From the NCBI RefSeq assembly GCF_009873495.1, contig NZ_CP046703.1, positions 2,170,001-2,234,000 on the forward strand: 64,000 nt of DNA, in the 5' to 3' direction. The notes beneath the pieces are model-generated. The model saw only the letters and a list, made by a program, of their open reading frames with translations, searched no databases and was not told where the DNA came from. This DNA is from Nostoc sp. ATCC 53789. GTDB taxonomy: Bacteria > Cyanobacteriota > Cyanobacteriia > Cyanobacteriales > Nostocaceae. The translations under genes and the position numbers were made by a program. Positions 33,022 to 42,286 of this stretch are shown here, piece after piece (the first letter of the stretch is position 1; each line of letters opens with the position of its first letter).

Positions 33022-34182
33022 ATGAAATTAGATTCATTAACTAAATTGGGTTGTGCAGTTGTTAGCAGCAGCAGTTTAGCCGCAGTCATCATTGCCTCAT
33101 CTGGAACAAGTGCTTTTGCTCAAATCACAATTCAAAGCACTGGTACATTATCAGGTACTATCCAGCTTCCCAGCATTAATCCTAATTTCAATGGCAGTAC
33201 GACTCGTGTTGATACAGATGACGCGGGGACTTACTCACGGAATTTAGGTACTAAGAACAATCCTAATTACGTTCCTGTATACAAGTCAGACTATGTGAAG
33301 GTACAAACACGCTCTGATGGTAGTTTGCATTACTTTGTTGACTTTAAAGGCATTCCGATTGTCTCCTTTAATGGCGTTCTGAATTCGCCGATTCTCTCTG
33401 GCGGTGAGTTAACACCCTATAAATACCAGGGAAGATTAGCAGGAACCACATTTCAAGGAGTAGTTCAGGATGAATTTAATCTCACAAAAGCCTTATACAC
33501 TGGTACTGTCATCGATCCAAAAACCGGAAATCAATATCAGGGAACCTTTGAAGTGAGTGGATATGGAGTCCGATATAGCGATCGCAATGGTGGTGCAACC
33601 CCCACTGTCTTTGATTTCAAGTCCGATATCCCAGGTTCGCCAAAGGTGACATCTTTGGAAATGACTAACTCCCCCCTAGCGAGAATAACAATCAAAGTAC
33701 CTGCAAATGCAACCCTCATAACTCCTACACCCGTTGGTGGTAATACGCCTACTCCAGCACCCGTAGTTAGTGGTGATAGTACACCTACTCCCCCGCCAGT
33801 AATTAGCGGTGGTAGTACATCTACTCTGCCAACGATAGTTGATGGTGGAAGTGAATTCACTGTTACACCAATAGTTGATAGTGGAAGTGAATTCACTGTT
33901 ACACCAATAGTTGATGGTGGAAATGAATTCACTGTTACACCAGTAGTTGATAATGGAAGTGCGATCGCTTCCCCGACAGCTACAAGGAGTAATTCTCCAT
34001 CCCTTTCTACTACACCTAATATGGAATTCAGTAACGGTAATTCCTTAGAGGGTAATCAAGTAATGGTTAACCCTGCAACCCTTGTTCAAGCTGCTTGTTC
34101 ACAGGATTCTACCAATAGCTGCACAATACCCGCTTCACCCAAACAAGCGATCGGCCCCCGTAGTCGAGTACTAGTACGTTAG
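33022..34182 (+). CDS. Secreted Pro/Thr-rich repeat protein, function unknown
   Basis: The 386-residue product starts with a clear signal peptide (MKLDSLTKLGCAV, hydrophobic core, cleavage after AFA). A globular domain follows to about residue 235 (LSGTIQLPSINPNF, GYGVRYSDRNGGATPTVFDF). A Pro/Thr-rich linker with VISGG-type units leads to three near-perfect 12-residue repeats GGSEFTVTPIVD and a Ser/Thr-rich tail. I do not recognise the globular domain. It is probably exported or surface-exposed. A good Shine-Dalgarno (AAGGAG) precedes the ATG. It follows the porin by 138 bp but is separated from it by a hairpin. Confidence 0.75.
   Translation: MKLDSLTKLGCAVVSSSSLAAVIIASSGTSAFAQITIQSTGTLSGTIQLPSINPNFNGSTTRVDTDDAGTYSRNLGTKNNPNYVPVYKSDYVKVQTRSDGSLHYFVDFKGIPIVSFNGVLNSPILSGGELTPYKYQGRLAGTTFQGVVQDEFNLTKALYTGTVIDPKTGNQYQGTFEVSGYGVRYSDRNGGATPTVFDFKSDIPGSPKVTSLEMTNSPLARITIKVPANATLITPTPVGGNTPTPAPVVSGDSTPTPPPVISGGSTSTLPTIVDGGSEFTVTPIVDSGSEFTVTPIVDGGNEFTVTPVVDNGSAIASPTATRSNSPSLSTTPNMEFSNGNSLEGNQVMVNPATLVQAACSQDSTNSCTIPASPKQAIGPRSRVLVR
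33838..33945 (+). repeat. Three 36-bp coding tandem repeats
   Basis: Units start at 33838, 33874 and 33910, each encoding V-D-x-G-(S/N)-E-F-T-V-T-P-(I/V). A partial fourth unit follows. The units are nearly identical at DNA level, so the array is young and could vary in copy number between strains. It is coding, not a CRISPR. Confidence 0.9.
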
Positions 34183-34319
34183 TGATTTGAGAGCTTCTTT
34201 TGTCCCCTTTTTTTTAGCTACGGTGTACACATCTCTCTACAAAACCAAAATGTTGTAGCTCCTCCTAAATCCTCCGATAAATTGGAGGAATTTGAGAGGT
34301 TTTTGCCCCCTTTTTTAAG

Positions 34320-35480
34320 GCAGGGCTGATTCATTCCACAAGGGCAAGGAGTTTGTCAATATCATGAGATAGAAATCTGTGAGCAATTGTTATAGAAGCA
34401 TAACTATTGCGGCGAATGATGTTGAGTGCGATTGCTCTGGTAATGGAAAGATTTGCCGGAGCATTACCCATACGGATTGTGGAACTATCTTCTTTGAAAA
34501 CAACATCTTTCACCCAGTGGAGGCGATTTTCGATACCCCAATGACCGCGAATACCGATAGCAAATTCTTTAGCTGTACCGAGCAGACTGCTAATATAACA
34601 GACAATTTCGTGATATTTTTTGCCTTTTCTTGTTCCAACTCTTTCCACTCTAATTAAAGAGTTTATCCCTATCCATTTTGGATCAATTCCCTTGATCTCA
34701 TGGAATACTTCTACAGTACGTGTTGTCAATCTATCTCTAATTTTCTCTGTCTCAACTATACGACTTGTTGGTTTTCTCAGAGCAGCAATGCGTTGAATAT
34801 GGCTATGTAGTTTTGGCTGATTATTTTTAACTGCAATGACGTAATCGTTACAACTTTTTATAATCATCTCACAAGTTTTTTTTGGCAATGTAAGGAATCA
34901 AAGCTGAAAACCACACCTTGTAGATCCATTGCTGTAATTAAATCTTGTACAACCTGGATTTCGCTTTTATCATGGTTTTCAAATTTTTTCATCCCGACGA
35001 CCAGCCCTCTTTTACAAGCAAATACTGATACTATGCTGACAAAATTTTGCTGAGATGAATTGTAGTCTTTCACCGTCCCCTTAATACTTTTCCCATCCAT
35101 AGCACACCATTCTAATTCTTCTATTTCAACATAACTTTTAGCCCAATCATTGAATTTTTCCGCCAGCTTATCAAACTCTACTCCCATCACTACACGTCGG
35201 ATAGTTGAATAAGATGGAACTCCATGTTTTTGGATACCAAATTTCTTTATTAATACCCGACTATGCCTATTCACAAAATCTCCCCACCCACGATATCCCA
35301 CATATCCATTCATAGTGCCCATTATTACAAACAATAAAACCAACCAAAGTGGATGTCTTCGACCATCTTTTGTCCTAAAGTCTTCCACTTGCTTTAACTG
35401 TTCGATTAGATTCGCACCCATAATTTTTATCCCCTAAACACTTGCTATTTTACAGGTTTTAGGGGATGAATCAGCCCTGC
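34320..35480 (-). mobile_element. ISAs1-family insertion sequence
   Basis: The 1,161-bp element has perfect 15-bp terminal inverted repeats (GCAGGGCTGATTCAT at 34320-34334 and its reverse complement at 35466-35480). It is flanked by the 9-bp direct repeat TTTTTTAAG (34311-34319, 35481-35489). It carries one transposase gene in two frames. Duplication length and ends fit the ISAs1 family (8-10 bp). The intact duplication suggests a recent insertion. Confidence 0.85.
34331..35421 (-). pseudogene. ISAs1-family transposase, split by a -1 frameshift at A8
   Basis: The first frame (35421 to 34864, 185 residues) encodes the DDE_Tnp_1-associated N-terminal domain (LIEQLKQVEDFRTKDGRRHP, GYRGWGDFV) and the first two catalytic Asp residues (CAMDGKSIKG, FSFDSLHCQKK). 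The second frame (from about 34888 to 34331) continues KKTCEMIIKSCNDYVIAVKN and holds the catalytic Glu (VVFKEDSSTIRMGNA). The break lies at a run of eight A on the coding strand. One extra A, or a -1 slip there, restores HCQKKTCE. It may be a broken gene or a ribosomal frameshift site; ISAs1 transposases are usually one frame. Confidence 0.8.
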
Positions 35481-35551
35481 TTTTTTAAGGGGGGTTGGGG
35501 GGATCAAAAGCTTGTGGGGCAACTTTTAAAGACTTGTGTGTACACCGTAGC

Positions 35552-36212
35552 CTTTTTTTAGGGTGGTTTTATACAAGTAGAGAAAAACTAAAACGGTGTT
35601 TCAAAGCCTCTCCCCGAAGCGGAGAGAGGTTTGGAGAGGGGGAAAAGCCGTGCCACAAAATGAAAAATCTAGACTTATGTATTTTTCTTTCTTCGTATGA
35701 AACCACCTCTTTTTTTAAGCGGATCAAAAGTCTGTGAAACGACTCTAGAAGACTTGTATGTACAGCATAGCCCAGAGTTTAGGGATGTAGTCTCGGCAAA
35801 AGTTTTAAGGTGCTTCTGGAACTCTAGCAAGACAAAATGGAATAAATACTATACCCAGGACAGGGGCAACATTGCAATTAAAAAAGTCCACTAGAAGTTA
35901 TTCGTGGCGTTTTAGTTGCTCAGGCTTTGTCTCAGTGGTAGATTTTACCCTGATGATTTTCTGGCTATACTAGTGATTTAAGCTGATTGATTGATAAATT
36001 TCATCCCCCAGTATGAAACACATAAAAACTAGAAATTTCAGACATAGTATTAAGTGTGCATTTCCTTTTAAGCGACACAAAAGCCTTGTCTGGTCTTAGA
36101 GTAAATAAATTTCCTTGGGGGTAAAAAATTTCATCAGTCAATCACTGAGGTTATTAACACTAACATTACAGAGTCAATCTAAAACAATCAAACATCTTCT
36201 GAGTTAGCACCT
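35552..36212. other. Repeat-rich intergenic region
   Basis: No gene is recognised. It contains an inverted CCTCTCCCCGAAGCGGAGAGAGG unit near 35609-35631 with GGAGAGGGGG after it, and a partial MITE copy at 35711-35773. The rest is AT-rich DNA leading into the DUF1361 gene. Confidence 0.5.
35711..35773. repeat. Diverged partial copy of the right half of the split MITE
   Basis: TTTTTTAAGCGGATCAAAAG through AGACTTGTATGTACAGCATAGCC follows 35481-35551 (TTTTTTAAGG...GGATCAAAAG...AGACTTGTGTGTACACCGTAGCC) base for base with scattered changes. It shows that the element exists in more than one copy at this locus. Confidence 0.65.
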
Positions 36213-36869
36213 ATGAAAGAAGAATTGATAGCCAGAATTATACAAGTATTGCAAATTAATATGAGTTGGATGACTTGGAATTTATTTCTGGCTTTTATAC
36301 CTTTGGCTTTGAGTGTGTGGCTATTTCGCATGAGGCGCGGTGGCACTTGGCTTTGGTGGCTAGGATTCTTAGTTTTCTATGCTTTCTTACCAAATGCACC
36401 GTATTTGTTGACCGATGTAATCCACTTGATAGATGATATCCGCACAATCCAATCTGTGTGGATGATTACTTTAATACTCATACCTCTGTATTTACTAGTA
36501 ATTCTCGGTGGATTTGAAGCTTACGTAATATCGTTAATTAATTGGGGTTACTACCTACATCGCATCGGTAAGAGTCAATGGATTTGGCGCGTTGAGTTAA
36601 TTACACATTTTCTCTGCGCTGTTGGTGTTTATTGGGGGCGATTTTTACGTTTCAACAGTTGGGATTTTATTACTCAACCCGATGCCTTACTTACTAAAGG
36701 GGTAGAAGAAATTTTGGGAAAACAACCCTTGGTAATTATTGCTATCACCTTTGTGGTACTTGCAGGTTTGTACTGGATTATGAAACGAGTAACTTTAGGT
36801 CTTAGCAAGCCAGGTAGTAGAATCGGTATCAAGTCAGAAAGCACTAACTCTAACACGCCAAACATTTGA
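36213..36869 (+). CDS. DUF1361 family membrane protein
   Basis: The 218-residue protein has six to seven hydrophobic segments and the DUF1361 blocks FLPNAPYLLTDVIHL, the middle region IPLYLLVILGGFEAYVISL, and YWGRFLRFNSWDF. Function is unknown; the conserved polar residues (N, D, H, R, W) within or next to helices suggest a membrane-embedded activity. The ATG at 36213 gives a slightly long N terminus (ARIIQVLQIN). Confidence 0.85.
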   Translation: MKEELIARIIQVLQINMSWMTWNLFLAFIPLALSVWLFRMRRGGTWLWWLGFLVFYAFLPNAPYLLTDVIHLIDDIRTIQSVWMITLILIPLYLLVILGGFEAYVISLINWGYYLHRIGKSQWIWRVELITHFLCAVGVYWGRFLRFNSWDFITQPDALLTKGVEEILGKQPLVIIAITFVVLAGLYWIMKRVTLGLSKPGSRIGIKSESTNSNTPNI

Positions 36870-37097
36870 TGTTCCTAGCAATTTCAGATTTTAAATTTGG
36901 GGTTTTCATTAGTAATTCCATTGATGAATATTGCCTATCAAAAGAAAGATGCAATTAAACCCTCCTTAAGGTGAAATAAACTCAGAAGCAAACGGTCGAA
37001 CTTTGACCACCACCATCTGAGAATAGCGTCCTATCAGATCGTTGAATATCGATGGTCTGATCTGATGTTTTTGATCCGTTTATAGGAGGGGTATCTT

Positions 37098-38270
37098 ATG
37101 GAGTTAATTTCTAGAGAAGAAATAAAGACATTAATAGAACAGCCAAAAGGGAATTGTGTTTCAATTTATATGCCAACGCACCCAGCCGGGCCAGAAGTGC
37201 GACAAAACCCAATTCGCTTTAAAAATTTGGTCAAGGAAGCGGAGGCTCGTTTAGTTGATGCGGGTTTGGAAGAAAAAGATGCGATCGCATTATTGGAAAA
37301 ATCCCATGAAATTGATACCCAAGAATTTTGGGAGCAAAAGGGAGAACCAGGGTTAGCGATTTTTATTTCTGAAAATATTTTTCGCTATTATCCCCTGCCA
37401 ATTGATTTTCAAGAGTTGGTCGTGGTTACAGACCGATTTCACATCAAACCACTGCTGCCAATTTTAAATGGCAATGGTCGCTTTTATATGCTGGCGTTGA
37501 GCCAAAAAGATGTCAGATTCTTTGAAGGAACACGCTACAGCGTCAAAGAGGTGGAAGTAGAAAATCTCCCTAAAAGTCGAGATGAAGCTCTGCAAATAGA
37601 CGAGACTGCCCAAGAAGGTGAGTTCCACCTCGCACCATCAAAAGGAGGAACCACTAATCCTTTTTCACAGTCAGGCACATTTCACGGTCAGGGAAGTCCT
37701 GACAGAGATAAACAACAAGAATACATACTACAATTCTTTCAGATTATCGATCGCGCATTACATGAGAAAGTGAAATTGCAAAAAGCGCCTTTGGTACTGG
37801 CTGGGGTTGAGTATCTCTTGCCTTTATATAGACAGGCAAATACTTACCAGCATTTGATGGATGAAGCTATTACTGGTAATCCAGAAATTCTCAGTGCCCA
37901 AGAGTTGCATAATGAAGCTTGGCCGATTGTCGAGGCTGATTTCCAGAAGTCTCAAGAAGAGTTTTTAGAGCAATTTCACGAATTGTTTGGTGGTGATACT
38001 GGTAAAGCATCTAACAACCTGAAAGAAATTGTCTCAGCAGCTTATTACCAACGAGTGGATTCATTATTAGTTGCAGTTGGTCAACAACAGTGGGGTTTAT
38101 TCGATCCAACCTCAGAAACGGTTTATTTGCACCCAGAAAAAGAAAGTGGTGATGAAGATTTGTTGGATTTTGTCGCTGCTCATACCTTATTAAATGGTGG
38201 CAGGGTTTACGCTGTCCCCTTTGAACAGATTCCATATAGCACACCTGTTGTAGCAATTTATCGATATTGA
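37098..38270 (+). CDS. baeRF-like protein (bacterial archaeo-eukaryotic release-factor family)
   Basis: The 390-residue protein resembles bacterial RF1-like (baeRF) proteins. It has an N-terminal domain with NCVSIYMPTHPAGPEVRQNP and IRFKNLVKEAEARL, a middle domain with LALSQKDVRFFEG and GSPDRDKQQEYILQFFQIID, and a C-terminal domain with DSLLVAVGQQQWGLFDP and LLDFVAAHTLLNGGRVYAVP. Family members are predicted to act on ribosomes as hydrolase-type factors, but none of this is tested here. A strong ribosome site (GGAGGGG) precedes the ATG. A hairpin ATCAGATC...GATCTGAT with a short T-run lies upstream at 37033-37066. Confidence 0.8.
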   Translation: MELISREEIKTLIEQPKGNCVSIYMPTHPAGPEVRQNPIRFKNLVKEAEARLVDAGLEEKDAIALLEKSHEIDTQEFWEQKGEPGLAIFISENIFRYYPLPIDFQELVVVTDRFHIKPLLPILNGNGRFYMLALSQKDVRFFEGTRYSVKEVEVENLPKSRDEALQIDETAQEGEFHLAPSKGGTTNPFSQSGTFHGQGSPDRDKQQEYILQFFQIIDRALHEKVKLQKAPLVLAGVEYLLPLYRQANTYQHLMDEAITGNPEILSAQELHNEAWPIVEADFQKSQEEFLEQFHELFGGDTGKASNNLKEIVSAAYYQRVDSLLVAVGQQQWGLFDPTSETVYLHPEKESGDEDLLDFVAAHTLLNGGRVYAVPFEQIPYSTPVVAIYRY

Positions 38271-38284
38271 ACAAACATTTTGAC

Positions 38285-38321
38285 GGTGTTGTATAAAGGT
38301 GAATGTGCTATATACAACACC
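38285..38321. repeat. 11-bp-stem hairpin between baeRF gene and next gene
   Basis: GGTGTTGTATA (38285-38295) and TATACAACACC (38311-38321) form a perfect stem around 15 bases. It ends 8 bases before the ATG at 38329, so it could block the ribosome site or be a terminator without a T-run. Confidence 0.5.
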
Positions 38322-38328
38322 AACGATC

Positions 38329-39144
38329 ATGACAATTCGCTCCTCGATCACGCAATCTCTAATCGGTTTAGCTCTTTTCAGTACAACGGCTGTATTTACC
38401 CAGGCTGCAACAGCAGAAACAATAATTGGGCAATCGGGCAATGTGCGGGCAGAAATATCTTATGAGAAGCCAGAGGAATATCAGTATAAAAATGTGCGCC
38501 TGAAAATTATCCGAGCGGGTAAAACTATTTTGGATCAAAAGCTGCCATAAGAAAATGAATATGACAGACCTGTGGGGAATATATCTGGGCAAGAAAATAA
38601 CTTACCAGTGCAAGACTTGGACGGTAACAAAGAACCAGAAATAATTGCCGATTTCTTTACAGGTGGAGCGCACTGTTGTACTTATTCATTGATTTACCGC
38701 TACGACAACAAATCTCAAAAGTATCTTAAGATTCGTCATGAATGGGGCAATGGTGGTTATCAACTTAAAGATTTAGACAAAGATGGACTGCCAGAGTTTG
38801 ATAGTCGAGATGATCGCTTTGCCTATGCTTTTACAGCTTATGCTGCTTCTGCCTACCCCCTGCAAATTTGGCATTATCGTCAAGGGAAAATGGTTGATGT
38901 GACTCGTCGTTATCCCAAATTAATCTCCAATCATGCCTCAGAGCTATGGCAAACTTATACCCAGGCACGGCAAGAAGGTGATGATGGTAAGGGCTTTTTA
39001 GCAGCTTATTTGGCGGATAAATATTTGCTGAATCAAGGACAGGATGGTTGGCAACGGGTACAACAAGCTTATAAAAAAAGCGACCGTACTAAATTCTTCG
39101 CCGATTTACGTAAGTTTTTGCGCGAAACAGGTTACATCAAATAA
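38329..39144 (+). pseudogene. Exported VCBS/FG-GAP-like protein interrupted by an in-frame TAA
   Basis: The ATG at 38329 opens a signal peptide (MTIRSSITQSLIGLALF to AATAE). The frame runs to a TAA at 38548-38550 and then continues without shift to 39144. The two parts join as DQKLP-stop-ENEYDRP. The second part has Asp-rich repeats (VQDLDGNKEPEIIADFFTGG, LKDLDKDGLPEFDSRDDRFA) as in calcium-binding integrin-like repeats, and HCCTYS. A CAA-to-TAA change would explain the stop. Translation could restart at the GTG at 38572, but the product would lack the signal peptide. The family function is unknown. Confidence 0.8.
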
Positions 39145-39177
39145 ATTAGCAGTGAGCAATTAATTTATAACTTCTAA

Positions 39178-41526
39178 CTACTGAAGCTTTCGTCGTGCTG
39201 CTGCTAAAATTAGGCGTTGTTCAGCACGAGCGATCGCCTGATATGTTCGCTCCACTGCTTCCGGTTCAACAGAAATGGAAGTTATACCCCATTCCACTAA
39301 TTTATCGATGATTTCTGGATAAAGGGCTGGTGCTTGACCGCAGATTGAACAAGGTATACCGGCACTTTTAGCCATTTGGATCAGTTGAGCGATCGCACCC
39401 ATAACTGCGGGATGACGTTCATTAAATACTTTTGCTAGCTGTCCTTGTTCTCGATCCACTCCGAGCAATAATTGGGTTAGGTCGTTTGTACCAATGGAAA
39501 TTCCGGCTGCGCCTGCTTTCACATATTCCGGCAGCAAAAATAGTACGCTTGGCACTTCCGCCATCATCCACAATTGAAACTGCGACACCTCGGTTAAAAG
39601 AGCTTGCTCAACTTTGCGACGGCAAAAGACAAATTCTTCTACAGTCCGCACAAAAGGTAATAGTAGGTTGACATTGCTGTAACCAGCCTGCTGTACCCTT
39701 GCCAAAGCTTGCAGTTCTAACTCAAACACTACGGGATTTCGTAAATAGCTGAAAGTGCCGCGTTCACCCAACATCGACTGGGGTGAAGATTCTAAATTAT
39801 CACTCAATGATGGTAAATCCTGCGATCGCCAATCTAAGGAACGATAAAAAACTGGTCTTGGTGCAAAAGCACGAGCAAATTGCATAATCTGCTCAGACCA
39901 TAACTCTAATAATTCTGCCTGACGACCGCCTAAAATCCAACTATTGGGATGTTGTCCGTCCAATATATTTAATACCATCAATTCTGAGCGCAATAATCCC
40001 ACGCCATCCACAGGGAAGCTTTGCACTTGTTCTATTAAACTGGACTGACTCAAGTTAACCAGTAGTTGGGTAGCAATCATGGGTAGATGAGAAGTGAAAG
40101 TAGGATAGGGCGCTTTTGGGTTGGGGTGATGTAGGGAAAGAAGTTTTTCTTCTCTCTCTTTCTCTATCTCCTCCTTTGAGTCTCCTTTGATGCGATAAAC
40201 TTCTCCTCTGTCGCCATCAAGCAGTAGTCGTTCGCCCGTTTGGATTAAGGTTGTGGCAGATGTTGCGTTTACTACTGCTGTGATCCTTAATTCTCTAGCA
40301 AGAATTGCGGCATGGCTGGTTAATCCACCTTGTTCTGTGATAATACCAGCAACTTGGTGTAGTAATGGTAGCCAATCAGGAGTAATTGTTGGTACTACTA
40401 AAATCACACCCTTGGGTAGTTGTTCGGGTTTCTGTTGTGAATGAGGAATTACTAAGGCATTGGCCACAACACGTCCCCCTGCTGCTCCTAGTCCCCTAAT
40501 GAATTGTCCGTGGGGAATTACAGATTGGGGAGAACTAGCTTGTGTGATGTAGAGCTTGTTAGATGTGGTTTGTTGAGCAATAGTCCATTTAATGGTAAAA
40601 GTTTTACCTAGTTCACTTACTAGTTGAGTTCCTAGAGCAATTATTTGTTGTAAATATTCTTCTTGTAAAGCGTACTGTTCTTGTTGGGCTTCTGGAAGTA
40701 CGTAGGTACTTAGAGAAAGATGATCTGGTGTTAGCACTGAGTTAGGTATGGGTTGCGAAAAAGCTTCAGGCGCTGCATCATTCACGCCATAAGCCAGCAT
40801 TTTATTGCCCAAATGTTGCTCAAGCACAACTCCAGTTGCCTGTTGAATGTAGTAGATATCTGGCTGGACTTCACCAAGAGCGATCGCAACTCCTAATCCC
40901 CAAGTAGCTTCAATTTCCCACCCAGAGGAGTTGGCTTTGAGCAAACCACTGGCGATCGCATTCTCAACAGGTTGCACCAAGACTGCTAGATTTATTTGTT
41001 GCAGATTAATTCCTGCTCGTTGCCAATATAGGAGACTTCTGGCACGAAATATCTGACTCCAAGTGCGCTTTAATGCCCAAGCGATCGCTTCAGGTTCGCA
41101 CTGGCAAAACACCGACTCCAGCAAACCAGATATATTCTTTATACCTGGAGTAGCATTTGATATTGATAAGGTAGGTCGAAGAATCAGACAGCTAGTTTGC
41201 CATTCCTTAGCTGCTTGGAAAATTGTACTCACCCACTGCTGCGGCACAGTCGCAGTGAGAATTTCTTGGCGCAAGCGACCAGCTACCTGCTGAAGTTGCC
41301 GCCAATTAGCAACATCTAGATGTAACGAAGAATGGGGTAAGTCAGCTACTAATGACTCTGAACTATTGAGATTTTCAAGAAATTGCCGCAAAATTTCTGC
41401 CGAAACGACAAAACCAGGCACCACCGGATAGCCACGCTGCATGATTCTGCTCAAGTAAAATGCTTTGTCACCTACTTTGGCGCGGTCTTGTAATTTAATT
41501 TGGTCTAGCCAGTAGAGTTTGTCCAC
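39178..41526 (-). CDS. Phosphoenolpyruvate synthase-like protein
   Basis: The 782-residue protein has the three-part PEP-synthase/PPDK layout. The N-terminal ATP-binding part (KVGDKAFYLSRIMQRGYPVV) is followed by the swivelling domain with the phospho-His in GGLTSHAAILARELRI (near residue 403). The C-terminal PEP-binding barrel shows GLLRSELMVL, GISIGTNDLTQLLLGVDREQ and CSICGQAP. The N-terminal part lacks the usual VRSSATAEDLPxASFAGQ loop (ILRPTLSISNATPG is found instead), so ATP-dependent pyruvate phosphorylation is in doubt. A charged low-complexity linker (SKEEIEKEREEKLLS) follows the swivelling domain. It could be an active synthase paralogue or a PEP-binding protein. Confidence 0.8.
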   Translation of the reverse strand: MDKLYWLDQIKLQDRAKVGDKAFYLSRIMQRGYPVVPGFVVSAEILRQFLENLNSSESLVADLPHSSLHLDVANWRQLQQVAGRLRQEILTATVPQQWVSTIFQAAKEWQTSCLILRPTLSISNATPGIKNISGLLESVFCQCEPEAIAWALKRTWSQIFRARSLLYWQRAGINLQQINLAVLVQPVENAIASGLLKANSSGWEIEATWGLGVAIALGEVQPDIYYIQQATGVVLEQHLGNKMLAYGVNDAAPEAFSQPIPNSVLTPDHLSLSTYVLPEAQQEQYALQEEYLQQIIALGTQLVSELGKTFTIKWTIAQQTTSNKLYITQASSPQSVIPHGQFIRGLGAAGGRVVANALVIPHSQQKPEQLPKGVILVVPTITPDWLPLLHQVAGIITEQGGLTSHAAILARELRITAVVNATSATTLIQTGERLLLDGDRGEVYRIKGDSKEEIEKEREEKLLSLHHPNPKAPYPTFTSHLPMIATQLLVNLSQSSLIEQVQSFPVDGVGLLRSELMVLNILDGQHPNSWILGGRQAELLELWSEQIMQFARAFAPRPVFYRSLDWRSQDLPSLSDNLESSPQSMLGERGTFSYLRNPVVFELELQALARVQQAGYSNVNLLLPFVRTVEEFVFCRRKVEQALLTEVSQFQLWMMAEVPSVLFLLPEYVKAGAAGISIGTNDLTQLLLGVDREQGQLAKVFNERHPAVMGAIAQLIQMAKSAGIPCSICGQAPALYPEIIDKLVEWGITSISVEPEAVERTYQAIARAEQRLILAAARRKLQ

Positions 41527-41881
41527 TCAATTTGTTAGTTGTCTATTTGTAGCCAGAGTTGTAGATGTCAGTATCACATTTAATTATTTAGTGTATGGGT
41601 TAAATCTAGCAATTTAAGGTAAAATTTTATAGTTAATTCATTTAAAATAGTTGAGATAACTATTTAATCAAGCTAAAATTCATGTCGTTTACCCAGATTG
41701 CGATCGCTGTCATAATTTAATAACGGAAACTTTGTTTGGTTTTGATAACAAAATATCTTAATTGGAAAATAATCTTAAGAATGGAAGATGTTAATTTACA
41801 TCTAAAAAAGTATCACTGAATTGAAATAATCTAAACGTAGTACTTGTATTTGATTTTTTACAAAACCCTTATTGCCTATTA
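41527..41881. other. Intergenic region without recognised feature
   Basis: AT-rich DNA upstream of the PEP-synthase-like gene, presumably with its promoter. I see no ORF, RNA gene or strong repeat before the MITE. Confidence 0.4.
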
Positions 41882-42045
41882 GAGGATGTTTGAAAAGTGG
41901 TTGGCTGTGATTTTAGGTACTTATTGATCCCCCCTAACCCCCCTTAAAAAGGGTGGAACCGGAATCAAAGTCCCCCTTTTTAAGGGGGATTTAGGGGGAT
42001 CTAAAACTTTTCACTACCGAGAAGAGGACTTTTCAAACATCCTCT
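41882..42045. mobile_element. 164-bp MITE with GAGGATGTTTGAAAAGT ends
   Basis: GAGGATGTTTGAAAAGT at 41882 and ACTTTTCAAACATCCTC ending at 42044 are perfect 17-bp inverted ends. The dinucleotide TA borders both sides, as for IS630/Tc1-type elements. The centre holds a second palindrome (GATCCCCCCTAACCCCCCTT / CCTTTTTAAGGGGGATTTAG). There is no ORF. Confidence 0.7.
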
Positions 42046-42286
42046 TAAGCCAAGATTAAGTTCAAAAAACAAAGCAGATGACTAGATGATATAAACTTTC
42101 AATTACACCCGTTGAATTAAACTCCACCAATATAAAGAGTAAAATATTTTTGCACTATTTGGTAAAAATATTAATAATTAACCTAGTACAACACGGCGGA
42201 AATTTGCCAACCTTTAACAAAGGTATTTTTTCCCAAGTCTTGTTAATTGAGATGGTAACTGGATTTCCCCTTGCTGTACTATGTAA

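Larger units (their letters stand above)
34217..35551. mobile_element. MITE-like element (15-bp terminal inverted repeats) split by an IS
   Basis: GCTACGGTGTACACA at 34217-34231 and its exact reverse complement at 35537-35551 define the ends. CTTTTTTTTA and CTTTTTTTA lie just outside the left and right ends, possibly as a target duplication. Removing the IS at 34320-35480 and one copy of its target duplication leaves about 165 bp with no ORF and an internal CCCCCTTTTTTAAGGGGGG palindrome. Confidence 0.6.

Noticed and set aside
33838..33945. CRISPR-like array of 36-bp repeats
   Set aside because: The units are directly adjacent without spacers and are translated as 12-residue repeats of a secreted protein.
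35495..35894. ORFs GSKACGATFKDL and GSKVCETTLEDL as related small genes
   Set aside because: Their similarity comes from the duplicated MITE half, not from coding constraint.
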